NCBI GenBank assembly: GCA_012295275.1
Contig: CM022669.1
Coordinates: 3,681,494 to 3,726,493 of the forward strand
DNA: 45,000 nucleotides
Direction: 5' to 3'
Source of the DNA: Chrysomallon squamiferum
Lineage: Eukaryota > Mollusca > Gastropoda > Neomphalida > Peltospiridae
A program made the translations under genes and the position numbers. The notes beneath the pieces were generated by a model, which was not told where the DNA came from, searched no databases, and saw only the letters and a program-made list of their open reading frames with translations. Below are positions 31,163-37,317 of this stretch, one piece after another; the first letter of the stretch is position 1; each line of letters starts with the position of its first letter.

Positions 31163-33026
31163 TACTGCCACTATTACTACTACCACCACCACAATTACTA
31201 ACACCATTATTATAACTACTATTACCTTTACTATTACTACTACTACAGCTACTAATATCATTATTTTTATTATCATTACCAGTATCAGTATTATTACTGT
31301 TAAAGTCACTATGATTGGTATTTGTTTCAATTTACAAAATTAATAATAATGTAATAATACAACACACAAGCTATGAATTAACATATAAACATAATTTAAA
31401 AGTAGAAAAAAGAAAAGTACATTGATGACGAGCAAGCTCAAAATTATAAAGTTTAATATTATCAATCCTAAACATATGTCCAATAAAATAATAATAATAA
31501 TGAAGAATCATTACCTGCAGTGCAGAAACCAATAAGTCTATGCTGTTGGGTGTTTTAAGAAACAAATCTCGATGCATTTTATCTAAAAATAAATTAAAAT
31601 TTAAAAGAAATAAAATGACCATTTCGAATATTTCGAGTATTTCAGTATAGTTAAAAATATTTTTATCATTATTTGTTTTTAATTAATATTTTCTTTTTGT
31701 TTTTGTTTTTTTATTATATGTAACAAAGAAATAAACTGTAACTTGTTTAACAGAAACAGACACCAAAAATGTGAAGATCACTCTTCATAAAGTTAGACAA
31801 CTCTGCTAGTATTTAGACAATACAATGGAGAATAATTCTAAAGAATTAAAAAACCAAAAGTCCAAAGTCTAAATTATAATTTATGTATCACTCTTTATTT
31901 GTATTATTTATATTCATATAATCTAAACCAGGCTTTTTAGGGTGGCTTATTTTATATCATATATTATACTTTATAATTAGCATAGTATAATTTCATAAAT
32001 AAAAAAATAATTACTTGGAAATATATAATATGCATGCATGTACCACAAAATGCACATCTTTCAAAGATATTTAATAATAAAAAATAACCAAAAAAACCAC
32101 AAACATATCAAAATAATGTTATATATATAACTGTATTCAACTTCAACAGATTTTCATAAATCAGTACTTACTTACCCATAATTATACATACATATTTTAT
32201 TTGACAAAATATAAATTTACCCTGAGAGGTTATGATCTGGTTAAGTTTGGATGTAATGTATCTTATTTGGTGTAAATCTTCGGTGTTCTGTTTCTTATTA
32301 GATTTGGTTCCTATTTTTTCCAACAGTTGCAACAGATTGGAAACACGAATTCTAAAAAATAAATAATGAGTACTGAAAAATAACTAACACAAACTCACAC
32401 ACACACACGCACGCACGCACACATATACACACATGCACACACACACATTTTATATAACGAACCTGCCTTGTGACATATCAGACACTGTATCAGTTATTGT
32501 TAATTATTTCCTGTTCTAGCGTAAGTGTACAGCTGGTTTAACAAAGACAACAACGTATGCTTTTGAGTCTTTTAGAAGCTTTATTTTAAAGACAACAGCT
32601 TTTGTTGGTGCTTATCCACAGATAACATCAGTACATGAGGCTTGAGTGAACAGAGGCATTGTCATATCATACATGTCACTTCTAGTGTTTCATAACTAAA
32701 GTAACTAAGACAAGGCATGTATTAACCTGCCTATAAAGGATTCCTTGTTGTTAATTAACAGAAGTAGTCGACAAAGTTCAGTGGGTTAAGTATTTCTTTG
32801 AAAGATCCTTAACCACAGACATGCGTCTGATATTATATAACTAAACAAAATGTTGAATTTGTTGTTAATTAAAATATTTATTTCATTTCATCCTTATTCT
32901 TAACAATTAACTTTAATTAATGTTATTTCAAAAATTTAAACATACCCTAAAGATTTGTCCGATCCCTTGGATTCTTCTACACCTGACATTTTGCATCACC
33001 TTAGAGACACCTATCCTGCATTTTAT
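11627..33026 (-). CDS. AGTPBP1: Cytosolic carboxypeptidase 1 (AGTPBP1/CCP1-like), 24 coding exons
   Basis: This is an M14-family zinc carboxypeptidase. Family members remove polyglutamate side chains and C-terminal glutamates from tubulin and other cytosolic proteins. The ATG is at 32987-32989 and the natural stop at 11627-11629, about 1,275 codons, close to the vertebrate enzyme. N-terminal exons 1-9 align in order with the helical/ARM-like region. Exon 12 is a long, disordered, basic segment. Exons 13-17 form the CCP N-domain. Exons 18-23 carry the catalytic domain: HPGES (zinc His and Glu, about residues 958/961), DLNRRW (about 1017-1018, substrate binding), DYHGHS (zinc His, about 1055) and SYTME (catalytic Glu, about 1142). 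An acidic tail ends the protein. Phases match at all junctions except 22/23. A TGA at 14604-14606 would stop translation 11 codons after the catalytic Glu. The AGBL1/CCP4 paralogue is a less likely identity. Confidence 0.93.
11935..12176. repeat. About 53-bp tandem repeat with alternating (dimeric) units, interrupted by a MITE
   Basis: Units share TTTATGACAAAAAYAAG plus GTGTRTTTAAA. Two variants alternate (one with CACCATATTATATATACTA, one with ACAAACTACTGCKTATACTG), giving a roughly 107-bp higher-order period. The array resumes at about 12382-12440 on the far side of the inserted element. Confidence 0.8.
12181..12381. mobile_element. MITE-like element with about 62-bp terminal inverted repeats
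   Basis: The left arm GGGTTGAGGAATAAGTCATT (12181-12246) is the reverse complement of the right arm ending ...AATGATTTATTCCTCAACCC (about 12318-12381) with few mismatches; both arms reach AAGCTTA at their inner ends. The element is 201 bp and has no coding capacity. It sits inside a copy of the 53-bp tandem repeat. No clear target-site duplication was found. Confidence 0.85.
13320..13540. repeat. Imperfect (TATC/TACC)n tetranucleotide tract
   Basis: TCTA, CCTA and related tetramers fill the stretch next to the exon 23 donor. Its repetitive open frames are not genes. The rest of this intron, 12450-13320, holds nothing recognisable. Confidence 0.85.
13604..13755 (-). CDS. AGTPBP1: AGTPBP1 coding exon 23
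   Basis: Encodes [20 protein letters not shown], matching the last helix of the M14 fold (LEEMGxxFCxGLLR), then a variable tail. Donor TCTGT|GTAAGT, phase 2. I place the acceptor at TTGTAG|GACCAG because it aligns best with CCP1. CCAG|CAC (upper limit 13749) and CACAG|ATT are alternatives, and none restores phase with exon 22. Confidence 0.8.
14036..14549. repeat. CA-rich minisatellite next to the exon 22 donor
   Basis: (CA)n is punctuated by GAGGCACAACCAAACACA-type units of about 35-50 bp, with many copies of AACACAGAGGCACAA. It ends about 20 bp from the exon 22 donor. The long Cys/Val-rich open frames on the minus strand are artefacts of the period. Confidence 0.9.
14570..14777 (-). CDS. 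AGTPBP1: AGTPBP1 coding exon 22 (catalytic Glu; in-frame TGA)
   Basis: The exon starts [20 protein letters not shown] and contains [10 protein letters not shown] and SYTMESSY, with the catalytic Glu at 14637-14639. The frame then reads RVVVWRV and hits TGA at 14604-14606. After the stop, in the same frame, SDQGKYK resumes the conserved CDQGKYK segment. The interposed 14598-14627 is 30 nt, so the frame is kept, and it largely repeats the upstream ARVVVWR coding sequence. Acceptor TTGTTACAG|AC, donor AAGG|GTGAGT (phase 1). The next exon needs phase 0, a second inconsistency. An assembly error or a recent lesion is likely. Confidence 0.85.
14778..15075 (-). repeat. AGTPBP1: About 92-bp tandem array starting at the exon 22 acceptor
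   Basis: Three full units and part of a fourth. The first starts at the acceptor (CTGTAACAACAGAATCAGTC, plus strand). The others start GGTAAATTACAGAATCAGTC (about 14869) and GGTAAACAACAGAATTAATC (about 14959). Units share CACTGAAAGTTTGAGAAAGTC and AATTCAGAATTTGG. The acceptor AG is not kept in the intronic copies. Confidence 0.8.
15463..15531. repeat. (AATA)n microsatellite
   Basis: Tetranucleotide run in intron 21. The rest of 15080-16750 holds A-rich tracts, including poly-A at 16653-16675, and no gene. Confidence 0.95.
16761..16898 (-). CDS. AGTPBP1: AGTPBP1 coding exon 21 (second zinc His)
   Basis: Begins [20 protein letters not shown]; the first His of DYHGHS is the third zinc ligand. 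Acceptor ATATTTAG|GT, donor AAG|GTCATT, 138 nt, phases 0 to 0. Confidence 0.97.
16947..17105. mobile_element. TA-flanked MITE (Tc1/mariner-like termini)
   Basis: The ends CAGTCAAACC and GGTTTGACTG are perfect inverted repeats flanked by TA on both sides, as expected for Tc1/mariner-type target duplication. The interior has several GGTGGCT/AGCCAC inverted motifs and no open frame. It lies in AGTPBP1 intron 20, 49 bp upstream of exon 21 on the minus strand. Confidence 0.8.
17548..17677 (-). CDS. AGTPBP1: AGTPBP1 coding exon 20 (substrate-binding motif)
   Basis: Encodes [17 protein letters not shown] and [12 protein letters not shown]. The Asn-Arg of DLNRRW corresponds to the substrate carboxylate-binding pair of M14 enzymes. 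Acceptor TTTCAAAG|T, donor CTG|GTAAGA, 130 nt, phases 2 to 0. Confidence 0.97.
18103..18211 (-). CDS. AGTPBP1: AGTPBP1 coding exon 19
   Basis: Encodes [20 protein letters not shown] and [16 protein letters not shown], a core M14D strand. Acceptor TTCTTCAAG|GC, donor GCAA|GTAAGT, 109 nt, phases 1 to 2. Confidence 0.97.
18237..18289. repeat. (AAT)n microsatellite
   Basis: Trinucleotide run in intron 18, just upstream of the exon 19 acceptor on the minus strand, where it reads as a (TTA)n tract. Confidence 0.95.
18608..18679 (-). CDS. AGTPBP1: AGTPBP1 coding exon 18 (zinc motif)
   Basis: Encodes [20 protein letters not shown], carrying the M14 HxxE zinc motif with His and Glu in HPGES. Acceptor CTTGCAG|GA, donor AAAG|GTAAAC, 72 nt, phases 1 to 1. 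Confidence 0.97.
18990..19345 (-). repeat. AGTPBP1: About 114-bp tandem array seeded by the exon 17 donor
   Basis: On the minus strand the true junction reads GAAGAGTTCC|GTAAGTTACC. Two intronic copies read GAAGAGTTCTGTAAATTTCC (about 19213) and GAAGAATTCTGTTAGTTACC (about 19100). The following CCCTGCCTTSAATCAGAATT and the ATTCATTGGTTCATTTAGAC segment also recur, and a fourth partial copy lies near 18997-19040. Read through in frame, EEFRKLP... becomes EEFCKFP..., showing that exon sequence was duplicated. Confidence 0.85.
19328..19481 (-). CDS. AGTPBP1: AGTPBP1 coding exon 17
   Basis: Begins [19 protein letters not shown] and includes [19 protein letters not shown], the CETLSGN strand before the catalytic core. 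Acceptor TTTCTTAG|GT, donor TTCC|GTAAGT, 154 nt, phases 0 to 1. Its 3' end founds the intronic repeat at 18990-19345. Confidence 0.95.
19826..19929. repeat. (AG)n microsatellite
   Basis: About 50 units with one TG interruption, followed by (CA)n at 19956-19979, in intron 16. Confidence 0.95.
20044..20276 (-). CDS. AGTPBP1: AGTPBP1 coding exon 16
   Basis: Encodes [38 protein letters not shown] and [16 protein letters not shown]. All are diagnostic of CCP1/CCP4. Acceptor TATTTCAG|GA, donor GCAG|GTTCGT, 233 nt, phases 1 to 0. Confidence 0.97.
20381..20475. repeat. (AGT)n and (GAT)n tracts
   Basis: Two trinucleotide tracts in intron 15. No other feature between exons 15 and 16. Confidence 0.9.
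20739..20895 (-). CDS. AGTPBP1: AGTPBP1 coding exon 15
   Basis: Encodes [30 protein letters not shown] and [17 protein letters not shown], a near-exact CCP1 N-domain match. Acceptor ATTTCAAG|GT, donor TTTG|GTGAGT, 157 nt, phases 0 to 1. Confidence 0.97.
20896..22152. other. Intron 14, nothing recognised
   Basis: AT-rich sequence with short ATGATG and TAAA runs; no element or coding signal. Confidence 0.6.
22153..22234 (-). CDS. AGTPBP1: AGTPBP1 coding exon 14
   Basis: Encodes [20 protein letters not shown] and NLRKVIQ, the [15 protein letters not shown] hallmark of the CCP N-domain. Acceptor TTTCAG|A, donor ACAG|GTATAT, 82 nt, phases 2 to 0. Confidence 0.95.
22336..22422. repeat. (AAT)n plus poly-A
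   Basis: Low-complexity tract in intron 13. The remainder to 23136 shows no feature. Confidence 0.9.
23137..23283 (-). CDS. AGTPBP1: AGTPBP1 coding exon 13
   Basis: Contains [19 protein letters not shown] and VVYDID, directly matching the DIERLI / IIDRVVYDLD motif of CCP1. Acceptor TTTTCAG|AT, donor CAAA|GTAATG, 147 nt, phases 2 to 2. Confidence 0.95.
23325..23390. mobile_element. Fragment related to the 16947-17105 MITE
   Basis: ATATACAGTCAAACATGCTT followed by ATAATGCCAAC resembles the left end of the TA-flanked element (ATATACAGTCAAACCTGTCT, ATAACAGCCAC). No matching right end was found. Confidence 0.45.
23540..24279 (-). CDS. AGTPBP1: AGTPBP1 coding exon 12 (large disordered exon)
   Basis: A 740-nt exon encoding about 247 residues. 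The first part is low-conservation, Ser/Gln/Lys-rich and likely disordered, with a basic cluster ([20 protein letters not shown]) that could serve as a nuclear-localisation or tubulin-contact patch. The end ([25 protein letters not shown]) realigns with CCP1 at the start of the N-domain. Acceptor TTTTCAG|TC, donor CAGAG|GTAAAA, phases 0 to 2. Confidence 0.9.
24343..24438. repeat. (CAA)n / (AATA)n tract
   Basis: Compound low-complexity run close to the exon 12 acceptor. On the minus strand it is TTG/TTA-rich and may extend the polypyrimidine-like region. Confidence 0.9.
24627..24734 (-). CDS. AGTPBP1: AGTPBP1 coding exon 11
   Basis: Contains [17 protein letters not shown], like the YEHLFPELVDDF helix of CCP1. 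Acceptor CTAACAG|CC (an in-frame alternative AG lies 4 bases inside), donor GAA|GTTAGT, 108 nt, phases 0 to 0. Confidence 0.82.
25165..25274 (-). CDS. AGTPBP1: AGTPBP1 coding exon 10 (acidic linker)
   Basis: An Asp-rich stretch around [19 protein letters not shown], equivalent to the acidic linker of CCP1. Acceptor GTAGCAG|GT, donor GAG|GTTTGT, 110 nt, phases 1 to 0. Confidence 0.85.
25552..25619. repeat. (GT)n microsatellite
   Basis: Pure run close to the exon 9 donor in intron 9. Confidence 0.95.
25671..25907 (-). CDS. AGTPBP1: AGTPBP1 coding exon 9
   Basis: Begins [19 protein letters not shown] and includes [14 protein letters not shown], nearly identical to a conserved CCP1 motif. Acceptor TTATTCAG|GA, donor GAAG|GTACAG, 237 nt, phases 1 to 1. 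Confidence 0.95.
26255..26401 (-). CDS. AGTPBP1: AGTPBP1 coding exon 8
   Basis: Begins [16 protein letters not shown] and continues through [18 protein letters not shown]. Acceptor GTGTTTCAG|AG, donor CTCA|GTAAGT, 147 nt, phases 1 to 1. The acceptor plus nine exon bases recur about 16 times in the intron just upstream. Confidence 0.92.
26393..28020 (-). repeat. AGTPBP1: About 75-102-bp tandem array (about 17 units) seeded by the exon 8 acceptor
   Basis: Plus-strand core: ATTACTCTCTGAAACACAAC, then ATATCCTTCATTTAAAACAG, TCCCA, CAGTACTGTACAGTAACTCC, ACACTTTCTTACAACAATAT, CAGACACA. The first copy is the real exon 8 acceptor: on the minus strand GTGTTTCAG plus nine exon bases AGAGTAATT. About 16 further copies keep TCTCTGAAACAC (from about 26498 to about 27952). 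Copies are very similar to each other, implying recent or homogenised expansion. Long and short unit variants alternate, depending on whether the ACAACAATATCAGACACA block is present. Confidence 0.92.
28454..28585 (-). CDS. AGTPBP1: AGTPBP1 coding exon 7
   Basis: Begins [19 protein letters not shown] and ends [11 protein letters not shown], matching the SLGKNG / MFKII segment of CCP1. Acceptor TCTCACAG|GT, donor TCAA|GTGAGT, 132 nt, phases 1 to 1. Confidence 0.93.
29155..29515. repeat. About 180-bp two-copy tandem duplication near the exon 6 donor
   Basis: The copies begin ATCCATGTAAACCACACTAA (about 29160) and ATTCATGTAAATCATACTGA (about 29339) and share CTGTAMAGTTTTAATATCTW and GAACTGAGGTTKGTTAAAA. 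The second copy ends within about 10-30 bp of the exon 6 donor. Whether the donor itself belongs to the unit is unclear. Confidence 0.75.
29523..29654 (-). CDS. AGTPBP1: AGTPBP1 coding exon 6
   Basis: Begins [20 protein letters not shown] and ends FKLYTNN, strongly CCP1-like. Acceptor TTTTAG|AT, donor AACA|GTAAGT, 132 nt, phases 1 to 1. Confidence 0.93.
29862..30041 (-). repeat. AGTPBP1: About 46-bp tandem array seeded by the exon 5 donor
   Basis: The real boundary (plus strand) is TTTTAATTAATTTTAC|CTTTATGACCTATACTGCTA at 30001-30036. Three intronic copies start at 29862, 29911 and 29955. The first copies 24 of the last 25 exon bases; the other two keep ACCT and RACCTACATT. On the minus strand two copies retain an AG|GTAAAATT donor, and one has GT changed to AT. 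Confidence 0.88.
30017..30163 (-). CDS. AGTPBP1: AGTPBP1 coding exon 5
   Basis: Begins [12 protein letters not shown] and ends [13 protein letters not shown], aligning with the CCP1 segment just before KFGVKARIN. Acceptor ATTTCAG|AT, donor AAAG|GTAAAA, 147 nt, phases 1 to 1. Its last 25 bases are copied into the adjacent intron (see the repeat at 29862-30041). Confidence 0.9.
30178..30495. repeat. About 60-bp degenerate tandem array near the exon 5 acceptor
   Basis: About five units contain TTATTTGCTAGTAATATAAT, AAACATC and AATAACAAATGTTT. The array starts roughly 15 bp from the acceptor; weak similarity to the junction itself is possible. Confidence 0.65.
30963..31029 (-). CDS. AGTPBP1: AGTPBP1 coding exon 4
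   Basis: Encodes [20 protein letters not shown] and KQ. Acceptor TTTTCAG|AA, donor AAC|GTAAGT, 67 nt, phases 0 to 1. Confidence 0.85.
31068..31162. repeat. (AAT)n-(ATT)n inverted microsatellite
   Basis: About 21 AAT units pass directly into about 10 ATT units, giving a perfect self-complementary arm pair in intron 3. Confidence 0.95.
31515..31582 (-). CDS. AGTPBP1: AGTPBP1 coding exon 3
   Basis: Encodes [20 protein letters not shown] and LQ. Acceptor TTTTTAG|AT, donor CAG|GTAATG, 68 nt, phases 1 to 0. Confidence 0.85.
32221..32351 (-). CDS. AGTPBP1: AGTPBP1 coding exon 2
   Basis: The sequence reads [14 protein letters not shown] to LNQIITSQ, matching the first helical repeat of CCP1. Acceptor TTTTTAG|A, donor CAGG|GTAAAT, 131 nt, phases 2 to 1. 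Confidence 0.88.
32946..33026 (-). CDS. AGTPBP1: AGTPBP1 coding exon 1 with 5' UTR
   Basis: The coding part is 32946-32989 ([14 protein letters not shown]), with donor GG|GTATG, phase 2. Upstream, CTTTCAG|AT puts an acceptor at 33027-33028, so at least one noncoding exon lies further 5'. The short leader holds an upstream ATG (MQDRCL then TAA) that ends 7 nt before the main ATG. The start is chosen because it is the first in-frame ATG and the following exon aligns with the CCP1 N-terminus. Confidence 0.8.
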
Positions 33027-33028
33027 CT

Positions 33029-33463
33029 GAAAGTAAACATTTTCTTGTAACAATTAAACTTGTTAACAAAATGATGTAGAAAAGCATCAAGAAAAAAAAA
33101 AAAATAATCACATATCTTTGTTTTAAATATTAGCTCTAAAAAGTAATATAAAAATAAACATATTTTCATATATTGTAAGTACAGGTGGATGATACATTTC
33201 TGAAAAGTGAGAGAAATTCACAATGAAGATGAAATATTATTTAAAAAGAAATAAGTAAGTAAAAAGAAATTAATCAGCTGAAATCAGGATTGTATCACTT
33301 CTACCATACACTTTCAATAGATATTAACAATAAATTTTAAATCATGATCAAAAAATTTAAATAGCTTCAGTATATGCAACCAAATGTAATATTATGAAAA
33401 GTATGCTCAAAGAAAACATACAAATATATATTTGACATTTATCTGCATAATGTATCTGTATGT

Positions 33464-33502
<39 letters not shown>

Positions 33503-35240
33503 GTGTGTGTGTGTGTGTGTGTGAGTGTGATGTTATTTATGTGTGTTTGTATTTGTATGCATGTATCTTTGTGTGAATGCATGAGGGAGAACACAAAATC
33601 TGCAATATATTTTTAATAATCTTTTGTCATGAGTTGTATATTTTGTATATTTGATCATTGTCTCTCCTGTTTCCTTCATGTTAAGTTATAAAAGGTATCA
33701 TCAAAGCAAAACATTTATCAGATTCTAAAAAGTTAGTGTTTACACTGCAAATGTTTTATAAATCAGTAATAGTTTTTGATATATAAACACCTGAAAACAC
33801 ATTTATTTAAAAGTTCTAGTATTAAAATTAAAACAGCCGGTTTTATAAAAGTGCACATAAAAATTATGTATATATTCTGACAATGATCTATTTATTGCCA
33901 CTAAAACTTTATCCTCATCTCAGTGTATGTAATGTTCCAATTCATATTGGAAAATCTGATAAAAGATAATAAGACACTGTATGTTTGACAGCATATTCAG
34001 AGTTCAATTAAAAAGTTCAAACAAAGCTAAAAAATAAATCACACTGAAATGTTTCCATTGAAATGATTACTGTCAACTGAATAAACAAATGCTAACATAA
34101 AGAGCTATTGCTATAAAATAAAATATTTTGTGTTAAGCATATAAAGCAACAGTCTTATAATTATTTAGAAAATGTAAATAATAATTTTATATGTAATTAC
34201 ATTTCATAATGGATTAGTACTTTTGATCAAATCCTGATGTCTGTCAGACAGGATATATAAGAACTCCACGAAAAAATCAAATATATAAATAAAATAGGTT
34301 AATAAAAATATGAAGAACACAGTTACTGTTTTGATCTTTTAGATCAAAGTCAAAGATAACATACTAAATTATGCAAATAATGTAAAATCGTAAAACCAGT
34401 CAATCTTTCTTTATAAAGTATAAATTAGTTTAGTACAGATCTACATATAACTTTAATGTCGTATTAATAACGTGACATTAATATCAACTCTATAATAAAA
34501 CTTAATCTTTACCAAAATTGTTTTTCTACGTCACGTTTCACAATCGTGTAAGACTGACAGTGACAGTCAATAAATGAATAATTATCTTTCACGCCATCAC
34601 AATTTATTTACAAACATCAGCAGAAACGAAAACACCATTGATATATGGTATTAGTCTGTTGTTTGCGTTTAGATCATCTGTATCCCTGTTATCCATACAC
34701 TAGAATGCGAACTGTGACGTTAATCTTCAATAATTAACAAAAGTTTGTTTCTAAGATTCGAACTTGTCAATAACAACTAATCACAAAACACTAGGTGGCG
34801 AATCTAAAATTTTAGAGTTATTTCCCTTGCCGTTCGTCATATAACTGACAGATAAGCAAAAAATGTCATATTTACCCTGCAATCAAGTAACTGAACTCTT
34901 TAAAATAAAAAATAAATAAATAAAGTCAACACCCATCTGCATATTATTTTATACGTATCAGAAATAATTAACTGGAAGAAAAAGGAATAATAATAAAAAC
35001 CCGATAACCAACAAAAATCAGATATTGGCTGCCGGATTACCTTCATTTTACTGGTGCATTTATTTGATCTTTATGTGTTCGAGAAATTGTATTAATTTTC
35101 AAATTCAATTTTAATTTTAATTAATTAATTAATTTATGTATTTATTTATTATCTTTATTTTGCCTAATTGTTTGCTTTTTAATTAATTATTTATTTATTT
35201 TACTTTCTTATTTGTTTATTTTTGCCTGCTTGTTTGCTGG
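33029..35240. other. Upstream of AGTPBP1; probable 5' intron and promoter region
   Basis: No coding signal. An acceptor at 33027 implies an upstream noncoding exon somewhere here. The less AT-rich stretch around 34520-34860 is a plausible promoter zone but has no decisive motif. (GT)n lies at 33462-33528. Confidence 0.4.
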
Positions 35241-35396
35241 TTTTTCTATTTAGTCTGTCTTCTCCCCCCTTTTTCAGTATATAACCGTATGAAATAAATT
35301 AAATACGTACTAAACTTAATATGTATTGTAATTACATATATAAAGATATGACAGAGAACTAGAGAGACAGAGACAGTGTCATGTGACAAAAATAAT

Positions 35397-35398
<2 letters not shown>

Positions 35399-35429
<31 letters not shown>

Positions 35430-35460
35430 TAAATAAATAAATAAATAAATAAATAAAAAA
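35399..35460. repeat. (AAT)n(AAAT)n tract
   Basis: Compound run in intergenic DNA. No gene was found in 35240-37317. Confidence 0.9.
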
Positions 35461-36181
35461 AATTCCACTCCATTTCAAGCATAAAAAAATATGCAAGCAA
35501 TAATTTATATACTGAATAAACTTTACATTTTACCATCAAATGTGGCGTGCCAAGACTGAACGTATCCAAAACTGAAGTATGCAGCAAGGATGAAAACACA
35601 TCGTACATTTACAGATACAGCTGTTTTCTTTTTTGGTGGGTATAATTAAAGTCGTTAATTTTAATTACTGTATGTCATTTACAATGATGGTCTTTCTGTC
35701 CTCAGATAGTTCACTTTTTTTTAAATTATTGTTCTTGTTGTTTTGTTTTTGTTTTCGTTTTTTATTTGTTTGTTTTTTTTGTTGGGGAGGGTCTTGTATT
35801 ACTTTTAGTATTAATATTAGTTTTATGTTCTTTTTCTTGTTTCCGCACATTTCATTTGGTATTAGTGAACAATATTTATTTTAATAATTCATTGAAAAAT
35901 AATAACGATAACAATAAAATTCAAGCAACTTTGGCTCATCTCAAAACACTTTTTTAAAGTTTTAACCAAGATTTTTAAACTTCTGCTGCTTATTAATCGA
36001 TTGACGTTCCTATTTTGAGTAAGTACTTTATGAAATCAAGTAAAATAAAGACGAGGCAATATTAATTTTGTTTGGTAGCCTGTAAGATGAACTTTGCTTA
36101 GCAAAATGGTTTTATTCTTTATATTTAATATTTTTTTCGTCTCTCGTTCTTTCTATAAAGTTCTTCATTCTTTCACAAATG

Positions 36182-36185
<4 letters not shown>

Positions 36186-36251
<66 letters not shown>
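36186..36251. repeat. (TC)n microsatellite
   Basis: Pure run of about 33 units. Confidence 0.95.
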
Positions 36252-36254
<3 letters not shown>

Positions 36255-36777
36255 ATTTTCACTAAATGCTTGCATTAAACTATTAAAATACCTTTTTCAG
36301 TTTACAGTATTATTGTCACTGACCACATTAAACTGAAAACATTTTCGTCAAATAATAACTTATATCTGTACCTTGTTCTCCAACCTTATTAGAATTATGC
36401 GAACAAAAATTTCACAACAACAAAAAGTTGACTAACAGCAACGCACTAGTTTTGGTTTTCATTGTTGTTTCATTAAATATTAATAACATGAAAATGTAAA
36501 TCATACTTTAGACTAAGAATACAAATAGCTGAGTTAAAATAACCTCAGTTTATGCAGAAAGTGTTTTATGAATATGATAAGCAGCTGGAAATAGATATGA
36601 TAAATCGATTATACGAACTGTATATATTTACATTCCTTAGCACCTGTTTTTGACAAAAACATGTTTTGTAAAATGAAGTGTTTACCTTTATAAACAAGGT
36701 AATATCATACGTGAATAAAAAAAAAATAAAAATAAATAGATCTGTGTAAGCAGTTATTTATGTATATTATCATTGTT

Positions 36778-36781
36778 ATTG

Positions 36782-36813
<32 letters not shown>

Positions 36814-36831
36814 GGTGGTGGTGGTGGTGGT
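36778..36831. repeat. (TTG)n(GTG)n compound tract
   Basis: TTG units switch into about ten GTG units. Confidence 0.95.
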
Positions 36832-37083
36832 CTTGTTTTTATTGTTGCTGTTGTTGTTATTATTATTATTTCTCCTTGAAGGAAAGAAAATAAATAAGCA
36901 ATACGAAATACTTATATCTGTTCAAATCCAGTGATATATGCTTCTACAGATATTAGAATATAAATTATATTTAATTATTTTGCTTGTTGTCAGAATAAAA
37001 TTAGTGTTGTGGGGATGGTGTAGTTTTGTCAACTCGATGACAATAACTGTAATGATGGTGTTGTAGCCGTCATATAATAGTAA

Positions 37084-37087
<4 letters not shown>

Positions 37088-37133
<46 letters not shown>

Positions 37134-37161
37134 GTATATAACATATATATATATATATACA
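37088..37161. repeat. (TA)n microsatellite
   Basis: Alternating TA with a few TG interruptions, 150-230 bp downstream of the intronless gene's stop codon. Confidence 0.95.
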
Positions 37162-37317
37162 CATCTCTGTATCTCAATAGGTATTGGTCTGAATTTTCTA
37201 TCTATCTGTGTATATATTTATCTATCCATCCATAGAAGATAAGCAAATTAATAACAAAACAAAAAATTACACTGTTAGAATTAATTATTTCTTTCAAAGA
37301 TTTTACATCATTGTCTG

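Noticed and set aside
34750-34765. tRNA B-box-like AGATTCGAACTTG
   Set aside because: No A box or cloverleaf could be built around it.
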